From NCBI GenBank assembly GCA_031835245.1, contig JAVKOQ010000553.1:1-28181 (forward strand): a stretch of DNA of 28,181 bases. The letters run 5' to 3'. The position numbers and the translations under genes are program-made. The stretch comes from Balamuthia mandrillaris (Eukaryota > Discosea > Longamoebia > Balamuthiidae). Shown one piece after another: positions 19,030 through 28,181 of the stretch (position 1 is the stretch's first letter; each line of letters starts with the position of its first letter). The notes beneath the pieces were generated by a model. It worked only from the letters and a program-made list of their open reading frames with translations, did no database searches and was not told where the DNA came from.

Positions 19030-20705
19030 ACTGTCTCATTCCACACAGCTTCAATCTTCTTCCACCATGATTTGGAAAGCTCTGTCATACAGAGTCCATA
19101 TGACAAGGTAGACTTGACAATAGCCTGTGCAGCAATCTGGGCAGTGCGTGTACTAAGGCCTTGAGCAATGGCTCCCTGCTGCCTAAGGCTGTAGAGGGCT
19201 TGCTTGGCCTTGGTGATCCTCTCCTTGGCATGAGTTGTCCATTCTCCACTTTCTTCAAACCACAGTCCCAGGTACTTGGCCTCTTTCACACGTTTCACAG
19301 CCTTCCCCTTAAGTCTCCACTCTTGAAAATGAGCCTTCTTTCCTTGAGCTAGCACCACTGATTTCTTTGTATTGAACTGAAGTCCCAGAGCATTCACTGC
19401 CTCCACTGCTACATTCAATCTTCTCTGAAGCTCAAACGGATCACTGGCCACCACTGCCAAGTCATCTGCAAACAACAAGCAAACATTCCTTGCTTTATCT
19501 CCTCTTTCCTTCTCCTCTGCCGCTTGTAGCTTTCTTGCCACCACATCAATGTATACATTGAACAAGAATGGAGACAAAACTCCTCCTTGCTTAACTCCTC
19601 TTTCCACCAGAAACTCCTTAGAGAGCTGCCTGTTCATGTGAATAACACTCGTCATACCATGGTACCACTCTGCAATGATACCCACTGCTGCCTCTTCTGC
19701 TCCTCTTTTGCATAATGTCCTTGTCAGTATGTCATGGTCAAGCATGTCATATGCCTTGCTAATATCCAACAGAGCAATATAGGTACGTTCTTTGCTTCTC
19801 TTCATCAGGCATTTCTTCAACCGCCACACCTGATCCATGACTCCCCTTCCTTTTCTAAATCCGCCCTGGCTATTACTTATCCACCCTTGCTCTCTTGCTT
19901 GTATGTTCAACTGTACCAAGATAGCTCCTTCAAACACCTTGGCTGCATTGCATAGGAGAGTAATACCTCTATAGTTTACTGGATTCTGGGGATCTCCTGC
20001 CTTATGCAAGGGGATAACCACCCCCTGTTTCCACTCCTTGGGGAATATGCCTTGGTTCTCAATGGCCTTGATCAGACTCCGAGTTGCATCTTGCACATGT
20101 TTACCTCCATACTTCATCATTTCCCCATCAATATTGTCCACACCAGCTGCTTTGCCTACCCTCAATCTTTTCCTCCATGCAAGATTAAAACTCTTCTTCT
20201 TAAGCCAGTTACTACCAGACCAAGGCAGTCCTTCTGGACCTGCTTCCTCTCGATGCAAGCTCCCAATGGAAGAATCCTTCCTTCCCAGCTTTGCCCAATG
20301 TTCCTTGAAGGCTGCCGTGCTACCGTGGTGCTCAATAACTGCTTTGGGCTCTGCTCTACGCTTTGCCACTATCCTCCACATGTTGCCGATCCATTTCTGC
20401 ATTTCCTTGATGTTCTCTTGTCTCCTCCACTTCATCCAGTCCCATTTGTTGGCTCTCCACAACTTCACAAACCTTTTCCTGAGTTCCACAAATTCCTCTC
20501 TGGCCTTTTCATCATTCTTTCCTTCTCTTAGCCACTGAGTATGGGCTAACACTACCTGCTTATTCAAGGATATTAACTCTGCCGTTGCTCCTATCAGTCT
20601 CCTTTCTCTACCAAACCATCTCATTGCACAAGCCCACAATCCTTTTTTCCACTTGCTCCAAAGATCTTCAACAGTAGCTGCTCCCTCCTGTGTTTTCCTG
20701 ACCAT
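19030..20705 (-). pseudogene. LINE ORF2 reverse transcriptase domain
   Basis: An uninterrupted frame of about 560 codons. RT motifs in order are NYRGITLL, QGGFRKGRGVMDQ, LLDISKAYDMLDHDIL, GVKQGGVLSPFLFNVYID and CLLFADDLAV (catalytic FADD), followed by thumb-region text KYLGLWFEESGEW. The frame is separated from the endonuclease part by a frame change at about 20705-20802. The apparent C-terminal extension past 19030 is translated nested-copy tail (VVVVIRS...). Confidence 0.92.
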
Positions 20706-20801
20706 GGCCTTCCATTCCTCTCCTTTGAAGAAATGCTTGCACCCGCGTTTGTACTCCCTTCACCTCCTCTTGCGATCTTCCTCCGAGTAGGACTTCCACT
20801 T

Positions 20802-21530
20802 TCATCGTTCCATCCAAACCCTGCCACAATTATCTGCTGAGTCCTTCAACTCGACTACCAGTGGCCGATGATCAGTCCACGCTTGCCATCCGTCACCAAC
20901 TACCTTGCACGTCCATCTCCATGCTACCACATAGTCCACAATGCTCTTTCGTTTTCCAGCTCTCCATGTAAATACTGGCATTTCAACTTCGAGCTGAGGC
21001 AACGAGAGGGCCAGCCTTTTGAAAGACTCCACCAACACCTTTCCTCTCGTGTTGTAAGTCAATTCACCTCTACCATTCCATCCCTTTCCAACCCTGGCGT
21101 TCCAATCTCCTCCAATAATCAGGGGTCTTCCTTCCTTGACCACGTCCAGGATTCTTTTCTCAATCGCAGCCAAGGTGACCTTAAGGTCGTCCACGGTACC
21201 TCCTGGACGGAGATACACTATACCGATTATAAAGATGCAACTCTGTCCCGCCAGTTCCACCCAAGTGGAGTTGGGCGTTTGCCACTCTTTCCTTTCTCTG
21301 ATGTTCCCGTTGAAGCCCTCTCAAACAAAGAAACCTGCGCCACCCCTTCCATAGCCACTCCTTCCTGGAGCAGCCCCTCCACCCATCCACCAATACCCCT
21401 CCAAGCGAGGGGCAACCATCCTCCTATGTTTGCACACTCCAATAATGTCAAATTGCTTACTGTCAGCCCAACAGCTGACCAATTCCTCTTGTCCCCAGCC
21501 CCTAGAGTTGACAAATGCTACTGAAGTCAT
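20802..21530 (-). pseudogene. LINE ORF2 apurinic-type endonuclease domain
   Basis: ORF2 opens at ATG 21530 (MTSVAFVNSRGWGQEEL, then FDIIGVCKHRRM). It changes frame near 21320 and again near 21250, then runs to 20802. The last part has the diagnostic APE motifs GGDWNARVG, SIVDYVVA and TDHRPLVVEL. This domain nicks target DNA for target-primed reverse transcription. Confidence 0.85.
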
Positions 21531-21717
21531 TGGGTCTCCTCCCCTTCCTTCTCCACAATGTCAGACCAGTTGGCAGCACCATGATACTCCTCCTCAGCCA
21601 GCACGATGCCTGAGAGTTCCAATGAGCTGTCCAAAGCTCCTTTTCCTTCCTCTTCTCCATCTTTCTTTGCTCTTTAGGCTTTCACAGCGGTTTGCCTTCA
21701 TTCTTGGCTTCTTCAAT

Positions 21718-22919
21718 TCAGGCTTTGCCCATCCACCAGCGGGTAAAAGCATACAGCCTGGCTCTTTCCCCAATAATGTCTTCGGCAGCCTGGGCCATCT
21801 CCAAAGTAACTCCCCAATGCTGTGTGCCATTCTTCTCTCCTACATTCCACACTCCAACATGCTTGAGCCCCAGCTCGAAGATCCTCTCGCATACCTTTTC
21901 CTTCTTAAGGTCCTTACCGCTCACCAAAATCAATCTGCCCTCCACAGCCCCTACCTTGGAGTAGGGACTGGCAAAGCCATACTTTGGTTTTACTGTAGAC
22001 CAATAGTTCGGGTCGGTTACTGTATCTTTGGTCCACGTCCTCCTGTATATGTTGGAGTTATCCTGCCAACATATCCCTTGTTCCTTTGCCATTTTTTCCT
22101 TCCAGTATTCCAAGCTTGGTGCACTAGTTGTAGTTGCCGTTGGAAGGGAATTCCTTTCCGCAGTAATCATATCACACCGCAGAGCTGATCCGACCACCTC
22201 CACATAAGGCCGTTGGGAACCCAGAGTAGGGCCGCCTTTGGTACTATTTGCACTTCCTTTTTCCCCCACCATAAGATTATTGATCTCCTTATCAAGAGAT
22301 TCAATCAGGTCCCTGAATTGTACAATCACTGCGAGTGAGAGTACGCCTGCCTCGGAGAGCTTACCACACTCGCAAGAAACACGGCTAATACAATCAAACA
22401 GCAGTGCCACTTGACTGTTGGTTCGCTCTTTAACACCATCCGCACTGACTGAGTCTGAATCAATCTTCCCCTTGGGCCCAACACTGGTCCCTTCCTCTCG
22501 GCAGGGCGAATCCACTATCGAGTTACACTGATCCTCTGCCCCTCTGTCGTCCTCCTCTGGTTAACCCTGGGAGAAGGAATCTTGACTGTGGTAGTGTTCA
22601 GGTGCCCATACTTTTCCACCGCCAACTTGAATGCTTCCTCCAAAAACTGATTTAGCTTGTCCCCTTTGACAAAACACTCAGGGATCTTTGCTTCTTTTTG
22701 CACAGCTTGCAAAGCGGGCTTCCACGAACGATTATTGTTTAGGGTCCCCAGTCTAAGACGTTCCTTCATGGCCAGATCCACCCATTGACGTAGGACCTGT
22801 TCCCTCTCCTGACTGTCAATCAATTCAGTTCTCTTGCGTGGCAGTGTCCTATTTTTCCACATTTTCGGCATAGCAAGTAGTTTCACCTTCCAAGCACATT
22901 CTCTACCAGAGATAGACAT
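21718..22919 (-). pseudogene. LINE ORF1 (RNA-binding/gag-like protein)
   Basis: It starts at ATG 22919 within the last 5' UTR-type repeat (MSISGRECAWKVKLLAMPKMW) and reads to 22515. It continues in another frame from 22515 to 21718. The copy at 15170-16265 lacks about 23 bp at this junction and reads through in one frame, so the change is specific to this copy. The product is basic at the start, with a predicted coiled region (LIESLDKEINNL) and an aromatic-rich C-terminus. No zinc knuckle is evident. Confidence 0.7.
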
Positions 22920-23300
22920 TGCAGAACAGCATGGCTTGCTATGTGGAAAAAAAAGAGAGGTCAGAAAGAAATAGCATACTCTTTTGCAAACCAACAACAC
23001 AGGAGCAAACCCACCACTACTATGAACCATGGTGCATTAACCGCAAGTAGTTACACCTTCCAAGCTCATTCTCTACCTGAGATAGAGGTGGCAGAAGAGC
23101 ATGGGTCTGTAATAAGGATAGAAAGGTGAAACCACTTGCATTTGATGTGCTATGGTTCAGAGCAGTGGTGAATATAGGTATTATAGGAGAGTGGTATAAC
23201 AGGTCACTATGCGGGAAGAAAAAAAAGAAAGATTGGAAAAAAATATCAAACTCTCTGACAAACCAACTCTAAACTATGAAAACATACATACTTACCACTA
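22860..23300 (-). repeat. Tandem 5' UTR repeats of the LINE
   Basis: The landmark CAAGTAGTT.CACCTTCCAAG occurs at 22874 and again at 23044, a 170-bp period. A further diverged unit extends to about 23300 (AGAGAGTTTGATATTTTTTTCC on the minus strand). Tandem monomers upstream of ORF1 often carry LINE promoter activity; that is inference here. ORF1 starts inside the innermost unit. Confidence 0.75.
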
Positions 23301-23754
23301 CTTTTAAACATAACAAAGCCAAAAGTAAGATCAATGGTCTGCATTCATGACACATTGAACAACTCTGCCCAGGGCTGTGAAGTTATCTCATACAGTAATT
23401 TCACTATCATGAAGGTAAGTAAACTGACTTTGACAAAACAAAGCAAGGGACAAAGGCAAGCAGAGAACCATCTGGAAAGATAACTTTACCCAACAGTAAA
23501 AGGTTAGTTCTCATCAAACAACACCTTGGTTTGGTGCATTACTCCTTTTTGTCAAGCCCCTTCCTCCATGGGTTGTTTTGGTATTTATTGTCGTGTCAAC
23601 ATGATGCAGGAACACTGTAACACTGGCATATCATGTTGACAGGTGTTAAAATGTATAGTTGCTCCCCTTGGGTTTGGGTCTTGCTGGAGGAAAGGAGGGA
23701 AGGAGGGAAGGAGGGGAGGAGAGGAATTAAAGGGAATGTATGAGTGAAAATAGA
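23301..23754. other. Gene-free stretch with a dispersed palindromic repeat
   Basis: No gene recognised. At about 23595-23641, TGTCAACATGATGC and GCATATCATGTTGACA form an imperfect palindrome, resembling the block at 14552-14635. A GGAAGGAGGGAA purine tract follows at 23690-23720. Confidence 0.5.
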
Positions 23755-24679
23755 CCATAACAACAACAGCCAGCTGATGGTGCTGAATACCTTATAGAGG
23801 GAGAGGAAAGAGGGAAGAAGGGAGAGGGGAGAGGGGAGAGGAGAGAGGGGAAAGGGGAGAGGTGCGAGACGAGAGGTGAGAGGAGAAAGGCTAGAGAGGA
23901 AGCATACTTGCAAGCAAGGTGCATTGATAGATTATTACAAGTTTTGAGACTACTGGAGTGATTCGGGTTATATTAGTGAGAGAGAGAGAGAGAGAAAAGA
24001 GCAAGAGAGTTCCACAGTGATAGAAGGTGGTGAATAAAGCAAAAAAGCCACCATTCCACCTTTACACTTTTCCAACTTCTCCCAACAAACATGAACCAGG
24101 TGCATCAAGGAAAAGCAAGATGGCAGCCCCCTCTGAACCACTTCACTCTACTTCAATTCACCCCACCTGTTGCACCAGGAGAACAAAAGGAGGGAGGAAG
24201 TGGCAGATGGCCACACATTCTTAAGCCTTTCTTTTGACTGAATGTTTACTGAGAGGCAAACACCCTGCAGCCTCACCTTTCCCCTCTCACCGTTGCTCAC
24301 AAAGAGAGAATAGCAGGAAAGAAAAGAGGGGAGAGGGGTGGAAGCAGAAGGCCAGGGAGAAAGGAGGAAAAGGCCAAGGAGAATAAGAACTGCAGGCACT
24401 GTGTGTTGTATTTTTGTTGTCAACCACAAAAGAGAGGAAGAAAAAGGCAGGGCGTAATACCTAAGGGTTCCCTGGTTATCAACAATAAATACCTAAATCA
24501 TGAGAAAGAAGAGAACAAGGTGAACCAAGGGGACTACGCTCTGTCCCACTCTTCTGCAGTTTAACTCCCTCCTCTCTTCTTCTGCCACTGAGGAAACTAA
24601 TGCAGATGACAAAGAAGAAAGACACTTATTTGACGCCTTATCCTCACCTTTATCTCCCGATGAGGTGACCATGGGCCTG

Positions 24680-24732
24680 TGATGGTGATGGTGATGGTGA
24701 TGGTTATGGTGATGGTGATGGTGATGGTGATG
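24680..24732. repeat. GATGGT hexanucleotide microsatellite
   Basis: About eight to nine near-perfect copies. On the minus strand it encodes a poly-His run inside a chance open frame (25008-24493), which I do not regard as a gene. Confidence 0.9.
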
Positions 24733-24859
24733 ACAGTCAGCATGATGGCCGTCAACATGACCATTTCTCTGGCTGTTTGCTCCTTGACCACCATTAATTC
24801 TTGGCTGTGTGTTGCTGCTATGACTGCCTGCCGAGGAGCAGCACTTCTCCTTGAGTGAT

Positions 24860-24997
24860 GGAGTGAACAGTATCTTGGCAGGCCTCAATGGTGACCTGGT
24901 GGATGCCTTCCTGGTGCACACCAGCTGTGGTATATGGGGCACCTTTGTCAGTGCCTTGTTTGCCATGGAAAACAACATGGAGGACGCCCCTTTCTGA
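24860..24997 (+). pseudogene. Ammonium-transporter-like exon fragment, copy 1
   Basis: The plus strand reads GLNGDLVDAFLVHTSCGIWG, then TFVSALFAMENNMEDAPF and a stop. D.(V/L)DAF.VH..CGIWG...ALFA matches the conserved late transmembrane region of Amt/Mep/Rh transporters (for example plant AMT1 [24 protein letters not shown]), including the pore-lining His. No other transporter segment is recognisable nearby. The assignment rests on this single motif. Confidence 0.5.
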
Positions 24998-25130
24998 CAA
25001 CAAAGCATTAGACGAGGACACTCAATACAATCTCTTCATTGGGCTTGTACTCTCTCTCTCTCTCTCTTTCTCTCTTTCTAACTATCTCTATCTCTATCTC
25101 TCTTTCTGTTCTTGTTCAACAACAACAGCA

Positions 25131-25744
25131 AGGACAATGGCAATGACAATGACAACAAGGACAAGAGCAATGGCAATTGTGGTTGTGTTGTGCCAGTTAC
25201 CCCATAAATACCCTATAATACCCTATAAATTTTATAGGATGGAAATTGACGGTTTTTCTGCCCAAAAACAACCACATAAAAATTAGTCCAGAATTTTTGA
25301 CTTCTTAATTTGACTGCCAAAAACTGCCAAGTGCGCAGGGAAAGAGGTCTTTGGCATCAAAGTCTTTGTAGATTGAGGGCTTATGGGTCTGGTTAGACTA
25401 GCTGAACCATTCTCTTCCCAAAAATTCTTTGGATAGAGTCAAGAAAGGCAGTATTCAAAAATCATGTTGATTTCAGGACAATGAACAATGTGTTGGCAAC
25501 TGCCAACATAACCAACACATTATTTCTTTCTTCATTCTTCCTCAGCTTACATCAGTACCTAGCCCATGTCAGCTTCTTGTGATTTTCTGTAGATTTCTCT
25601 CTTGTGGAACTTAGGAACTTTCCTTTCTGCTTTTGGGTGTGTGGCTTCTTTTGATTTATTCTTTTTCTTATTCATTTTGTCTCTCTCTTTCTGTATCTTC
25701 TCTTTTCTCTTTCTCTCTTTCTTTTTCTCTCTTTAGTTGAAGAA
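25131..25744. other. Spacer between inverted-repeat arms
   Basis: It contains CAA/GAC-rich simple sequence (25122-25190), a dispersed repeat (25271-25329, inverted partner near 16277-16335) and a long CT/TTC pyrimidine tract (about 25675-25735). I see no coding region. Confidence 0.6.
25271..25329 (+). repeat. Dispersed repeat, inverted partner of 16277-16335
   Basis: A 59-bp block sharing CACATAAAAATT.GTCCAG and TAATTTGACTGCCAAAAAC with the complement of the block near 16.3 kb. Confidence 0.75.
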
Positions 25745-26425
25745 CAGAACGGAACAAGAAAAGAAAGAGTGATAAAAAGATAGTCAGAAAGAGAGAGAGA
25801 GAGAGAGAGAAAGAAAGAGAGAGTACAAGCTCAGTGAAGAGACTGTATCATTGTCCAAATCTTTTTTGGTGAAAGGGGCGTCCTCCATGTTGTATTCCAT
25901 GGCAAACAAGGTACTGACAAAGGTAACCCCTATATGCTGCAGCTGGTGTGCATTAGGAAGGCATTCACCAGGTTATCAATCATAGCTTCAACAGCAGCTT
26001 GGAACAGCCCTTGTACATGGATGATGGCAAAACTGTTGTTGCACAACTGGTGGGGTAAATTGAACTGGATTGAAGTGGTTCAGAGAAGCTGCCGTCTTGC
26101 TTTTCCTTAATACAAAAGGTTCACATTTTGTTGGAAGAAGTTGAAAAAGTGTGAAGGTGGAATGGTGGCTTTTCTGCTTTACTTGCTATCTTCAATAGGA
26201 ACTCTCTTGCTCTTTTCTCTCTCTTTCACTAATATAACCTGAATCACTCCAGTAGTCTCAAAACTTGTAATAAGCTATCAAAGCCCCCTGCCTGCAAGTA
26301 TGCTTTTCTCTCTCTCCCTTTCCCATTTTCTTTCCTTTTCTTCTTCCTTTCCCTTTCTTTCTCCCTTTCCCTCTCCCTCTTCCTTTCCCTCTGATAAGGC
26401 ATTCAGCACCATCAGATGGCTGTTA
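25745..26425 (-). repeat. Right arm of long imperfect inverted repeat
   Basis: Reverse-complement partner of 23755-25130. Recognisable shared text includes TTTGAGACTACTGGAGTGAT (23943-23962; complement near 26250-26270) and GCCACCATTCCACCTT (complement near 26157-26172). It is shorter because it lacks most of the segment corresponding to 24190-24850. Confidence 0.82.
25873..26010 (-). pseudogene. Ammonium-transporter-like exon fragment, copy 2
   Basis: The minus strand reads AMIDNLVNAFLMHTSCSI, then a stop and a frame change, then text equivalent to STLFAMEYNMEDAPF. It is the inverted partner of the fragment at 24860-24997 and keeps the same His and NAF/DAF context. More decayed than copy 1. 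Confidence 0.45.
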
Positions 26426-26900
26426 TTGTTAAAAAGGTACAACATATGCAATGCTCAACAAAGTACTTAAGGCATCAAAAAAGCAGGCCTGGTTGCAAGT
26501 GAGGGACCATAAGCTACTATTAAGGCTTCTTAGTCTAAAAACATACTTAGAGTTGTTGAATTCCACCCAAGGTCTTTTCCTGCATTGTTTTGCAAGTATT
26601 CTTGGAGAGTTGATGAATGGATTTTTAAGTGATTAGCAATGTGTTGCAAAAAGCCTGGGTATTGTTGGTCTATTGTCTCCAAGTCATTGAAACATTTCAA
26701 TAGTGTATTCTGCAGAATTTCCTACAGTTTGTGCTGAAGGAGGTAGACAAAGGTTCAATTTACAAAAGGCAGCCATCACAAATTAAACTTAACAGACACA
26801 AAGAGCCTCTTACGTCAGCACTTTCTTTTTAACAAACTCCGAACGTTTGCTCAGCCCGTGACGACATGGGTAGGAAAATTGGTAAATTTCTTTTTTCGTG
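26426..26900. other. Gene-free stretch
   Basis: A 61-codon plus-strand frame at 26451-26636 is unrecognised and probably chance. A TTACGTCA motif (ATF/CREB-like) at about 26810-26817 and a short ATG frame at 26868 (MGRKI, then GTAAAT donor) could mark the 5' end of a gene, but this is weak. Confidence 0.4.
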
Positions 26901-26929
26901 TTCATTCTTGCTCCTTGTTTGTGCTCCTG

Positions 26930-27358
26930 TTATATATGCTCATTGTCCTCCATGATGCTCCTCCTCTTCCTCATCCATGCTCCATGTGAGCCTTATCCTT
27001 GTTTGTGCTCCTGTTCACGCTCTTGTTCCTCATTTATGCTCCTTATTCCTGCTCTGATGCTCCCCTTCCTCTTTCATGCGCCTTGTCCATGATGCTCCTT
27101 CTCTTCCTCTCCTCCTGATGCTCCATGGGAACCTCCTCTGTGATGCTGCTCCGCCATGCTCCTCCTCATGCATGCTCCTCCTCATCTTCCATGATGCTCC
27201 TCTTCATCTGTCATGCTCTGTGACGCTCCGCCATGCTCCTCATCATGCTCCTCCTCATCCATTATGCTCTTTCTCCTCCATGATGCTCCTCCTTCTGATG
27301 CTCCTCCATTATGCTCCTCCTCCATGATGCTCCGCCATGCTCCTCGTCATGCTCCTCC
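26930..27358. repeat. Degenerate GATGCTCCTCCTC-type tandem repeats
   Basis: The words ATGCTCCTCCTC, CATGATGCTCC and TCCGCCATGCTCCTC recur with irregular spacing across about 430 bp. Peptides in any frame are low complexity (Leu/Ser/Pro/His). No family match. Confidence 0.8.
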
Positions 27359-27720
27359 GTGAGGGACGGAGGGAGGGACGGAGGGAGGGACGGAGGGAGG
27401 GACGGAGGGAGGGACGGGGAGAGGGACTGGGAGAGGGACGGGGAGGAGGGACTGGGAGAGGGACGGAGGGAGGGACGGAGGGACGGGGAGAGGGACGGGG
27501 AGAGGGGACGGGGAGAGGGACTGGGAGAGGGACGGGGAGAGGGACTGGGAGAGGGACGGAGGGAGGGACGGAGGGACGGGGAGAGGGACAGAGGGGCGGA
27601 CGGAGAGAGAGACAGAGGGATGGGGAGAGGGACAGAGGGACGGACGGAGGAACGGAGGGACGGACGGACGGGGAGAGGGACAGAGGGAGGGAGGGACCGA
27701 GGGAGGGAGAAAAAAGAAAG
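27359..27720. repeat. G-rich minisatellite (GGAGGGAC / GGGGAGAGGGAC units)
   Basis: It starts with regular 12-bp GGAGGGAGGGAC-like units and shifts to GACGGGGAGAGG variants. Runs of three or four G occur throughout on the plus strand, so G-quadruplex formation is plausible. All frames on both strands are nearly stop-free because of composition, giving Arg/Gly/Glu/Asp or Ser/Pro repeats that I do not treat as genes. Confidence 0.95.
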
Positions 27721-27894
27721 GGACAAAGGGAAGGAGGGAGGGGAAAAAGAAAGAGAGGGAAAGAACAGCACTTACCTCAAGAAAACACAAAAATCCTGAG
27801 TTTCCAGCACAGGCAACAAAGAGCAGATGCCTCAAGTAAAACTTGATTTAAATCTGGTAATAGCGTGACACTCGCTTACAATATCTTTGCCTCC

Positions 27895-28029
27895 AGGCCT
27901 TCCCAACAGGACGGTATTCAGTGTGGAGGTTGCAAACACAAGCAGACAACAATTAAAGAGCAGCGTATTTCTCTTCTCCTCAAAGGGTAGGATCAACGCT
28001 GGGTTGGAAACTTTCTTCGGCACAGGTAT
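27895..28029 (+). CDS. Possible exon of an unidentified gene
   Basis: The segment is bounded by a CCTCCAG acceptor (27889-27895) and a G|GTATTG donor (about 28029). It reads LPNRTVFSVEVANTSRQQLK, then SSVFLFSSKGRINAGLETFFGTG. It is of ordinary complexity, unlike its surroundings. If joined to a short upstream exon at 26868 (MGRKI, phase 1), the frame would be kept, but the intron would be about 1 kb, far longer than others here. An equally long minus-strand frame (28143-27832) with one hydrophobic segment competes with it. I do not recognise either product. Confidence 0.25.
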
Positions 28030-28181
28030 TGTTTCTTTCTTTTTGTTTTTTTGCTTTTGTGCTTTGCGATGCGCGATTATCGTCAATAAAAGTGCAAAAG
28101 CGATTATTGTCAAAAAAAGTGTCCGCAAACCAACCACAGTCAATTTTTGAGTAGCGCAGAGTTGCTGCTTCTCGCTGGAGT

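Larger units (their letters stand above)
17850..23300 (-). mobile_element. Near-complete APE-type LINE retrotransposon
   Basis: Read on the minus strand, it has 5' UTR-type tandem repeats (about 23300-22860, unit about 170 bp), ORF1 (from ATG 22919), ORF2 with endonuclease (from ATG 21530), reverse transcriptase (20705-19040), a post-RT zinc finger (18597-18085), a 3' UTR, a terminal hairpin (17875-17889) and a TAC-repeat tail ending at 17850. Without the nested insertion (18616-19029) the element is about 5.0 kb. Several frame changes make it inactive, but the RT core is intact. No target duplication was found at its outer ends. Clade cannot be fixed by eye; the layout (APE, RT, no visible RNase H) fits the L1/Jockey/CR1-like range. 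Confidence 0.9.
23755..25130 (+). repeat. Left arm of long imperfect inverted repeat
   Basis: Blocks at 23760-23800, 23935-24000, 24024-24185, 24860-25000 and 25005-25130 are reverse-complement matches to the right arm (25745-26425). About 650 bp (24190-24850), including a GATGGT microsatellite, is present only in this arm. The arms are too diverged for a recent event. They carry a decayed coding fragment (24860-24997). Confidence 0.82.

Noticed and set aside
19734-20538. Plus-strand frames of 70-175 codons inside the LINE
   Set aside because: They are antisense to the intact RT frame, which carries all RT motifs.
24493-25008. 171-codon minus-strand frame with a poly-His run
   Set aside because: The His run is the translated GATGGT microsatellite. 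The rest overlaps, on the opposite strand, the transporter-like fragment and shows no family features.
27262-27846. Long open frames of 160-170 codons on both strands through the G-rich array
   Set aside because: They arise because the repeat unit lacks stop codons in every frame. The peptides are pure Arg/Gly/Glu/Asp or Ser/Pro repeats and mirror each other.

Overview
The window is nuclear DNA from a eukaryote, probably a single-celled or early-diverging lineage; I cannot name the taxon. The evidence is short spliceosomal introns (about 48-165 bp, mostly GT-AG), Tousled-like kinase, a PITAIRE cyclin-dependent kinase, LKB1 and SNAP43 genes, a LINE with an APE-type endonuclease, a Fanzor/TnpB remnant, and one intron of the minor (U12, AT-AC) spliceosome. 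Ser-rich low-complexity protein regions and CT/GA microsatellites are common.

Positions 1-11.9 kb are compact and gene-dense, with genes alternating in orientation. They are a Tousled-like kinase with an added N-terminal Myb/SANT domain (minus, 3' end outside the window), a CDK12/CDKC-type kinase (plus), an LKB1/STK11 kinase with a C-terminal CaaX box (minus), a SNAPC1/SNAP43 subunit (plus), and an unrecognised basic coiled-coil protein (minus). TLK/CDK12 and LKB1/SNAPC1 share divergent upstream regions. CDK12/LKB1 and SNAPC1/coiled-coil converge with 60-80 bp between stop codons. Three protein kinases linked to chromatin, transcription elongation and energy/polarity signalling therefore sit side by side. 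A double E2F-like site precedes the coiled-coil gene.

Positions 11.9-26.4 kb are repeat-rich. They hold a decayed Fanzor (eukaryotic TnpB) C-terminal fragment and an imperfect inverted repeat around 12.6-13.3 kb. They also hold several copies of one LINE family: an internally deleted piece, a probable twin-primed 5'-inverted copy, a short 3' copy with a 12-bp target duplication, and a near-complete minus-strand copy (17.85-23.3 kb). The near-complete copy is interrupted by a young, opposite-strand 3' copy of the same family. A broken Ty3/gypsy pol fossil abuts its 3' end. From 23.75 to 26.43 kb lies a long imperfect inverted repeat whose two arms each carry a decayed ammonium-transporter-like coding fragment.

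Positions 26.4-28.2 kb are mostly low complexity (GCTCCTC-type repeats, then a G-rich GGAGGGAC-type minisatellite). They end in about 340 bp of unique sequence that may contain an exon of an unidentified gene.

The strongest observation is that the LKB1 gene carries a textbook U12-type AT-AC intron. It splits the same codon in the same phase as I recall for human STK11 intron 2, which implies a very old minor-spliceosome intron.
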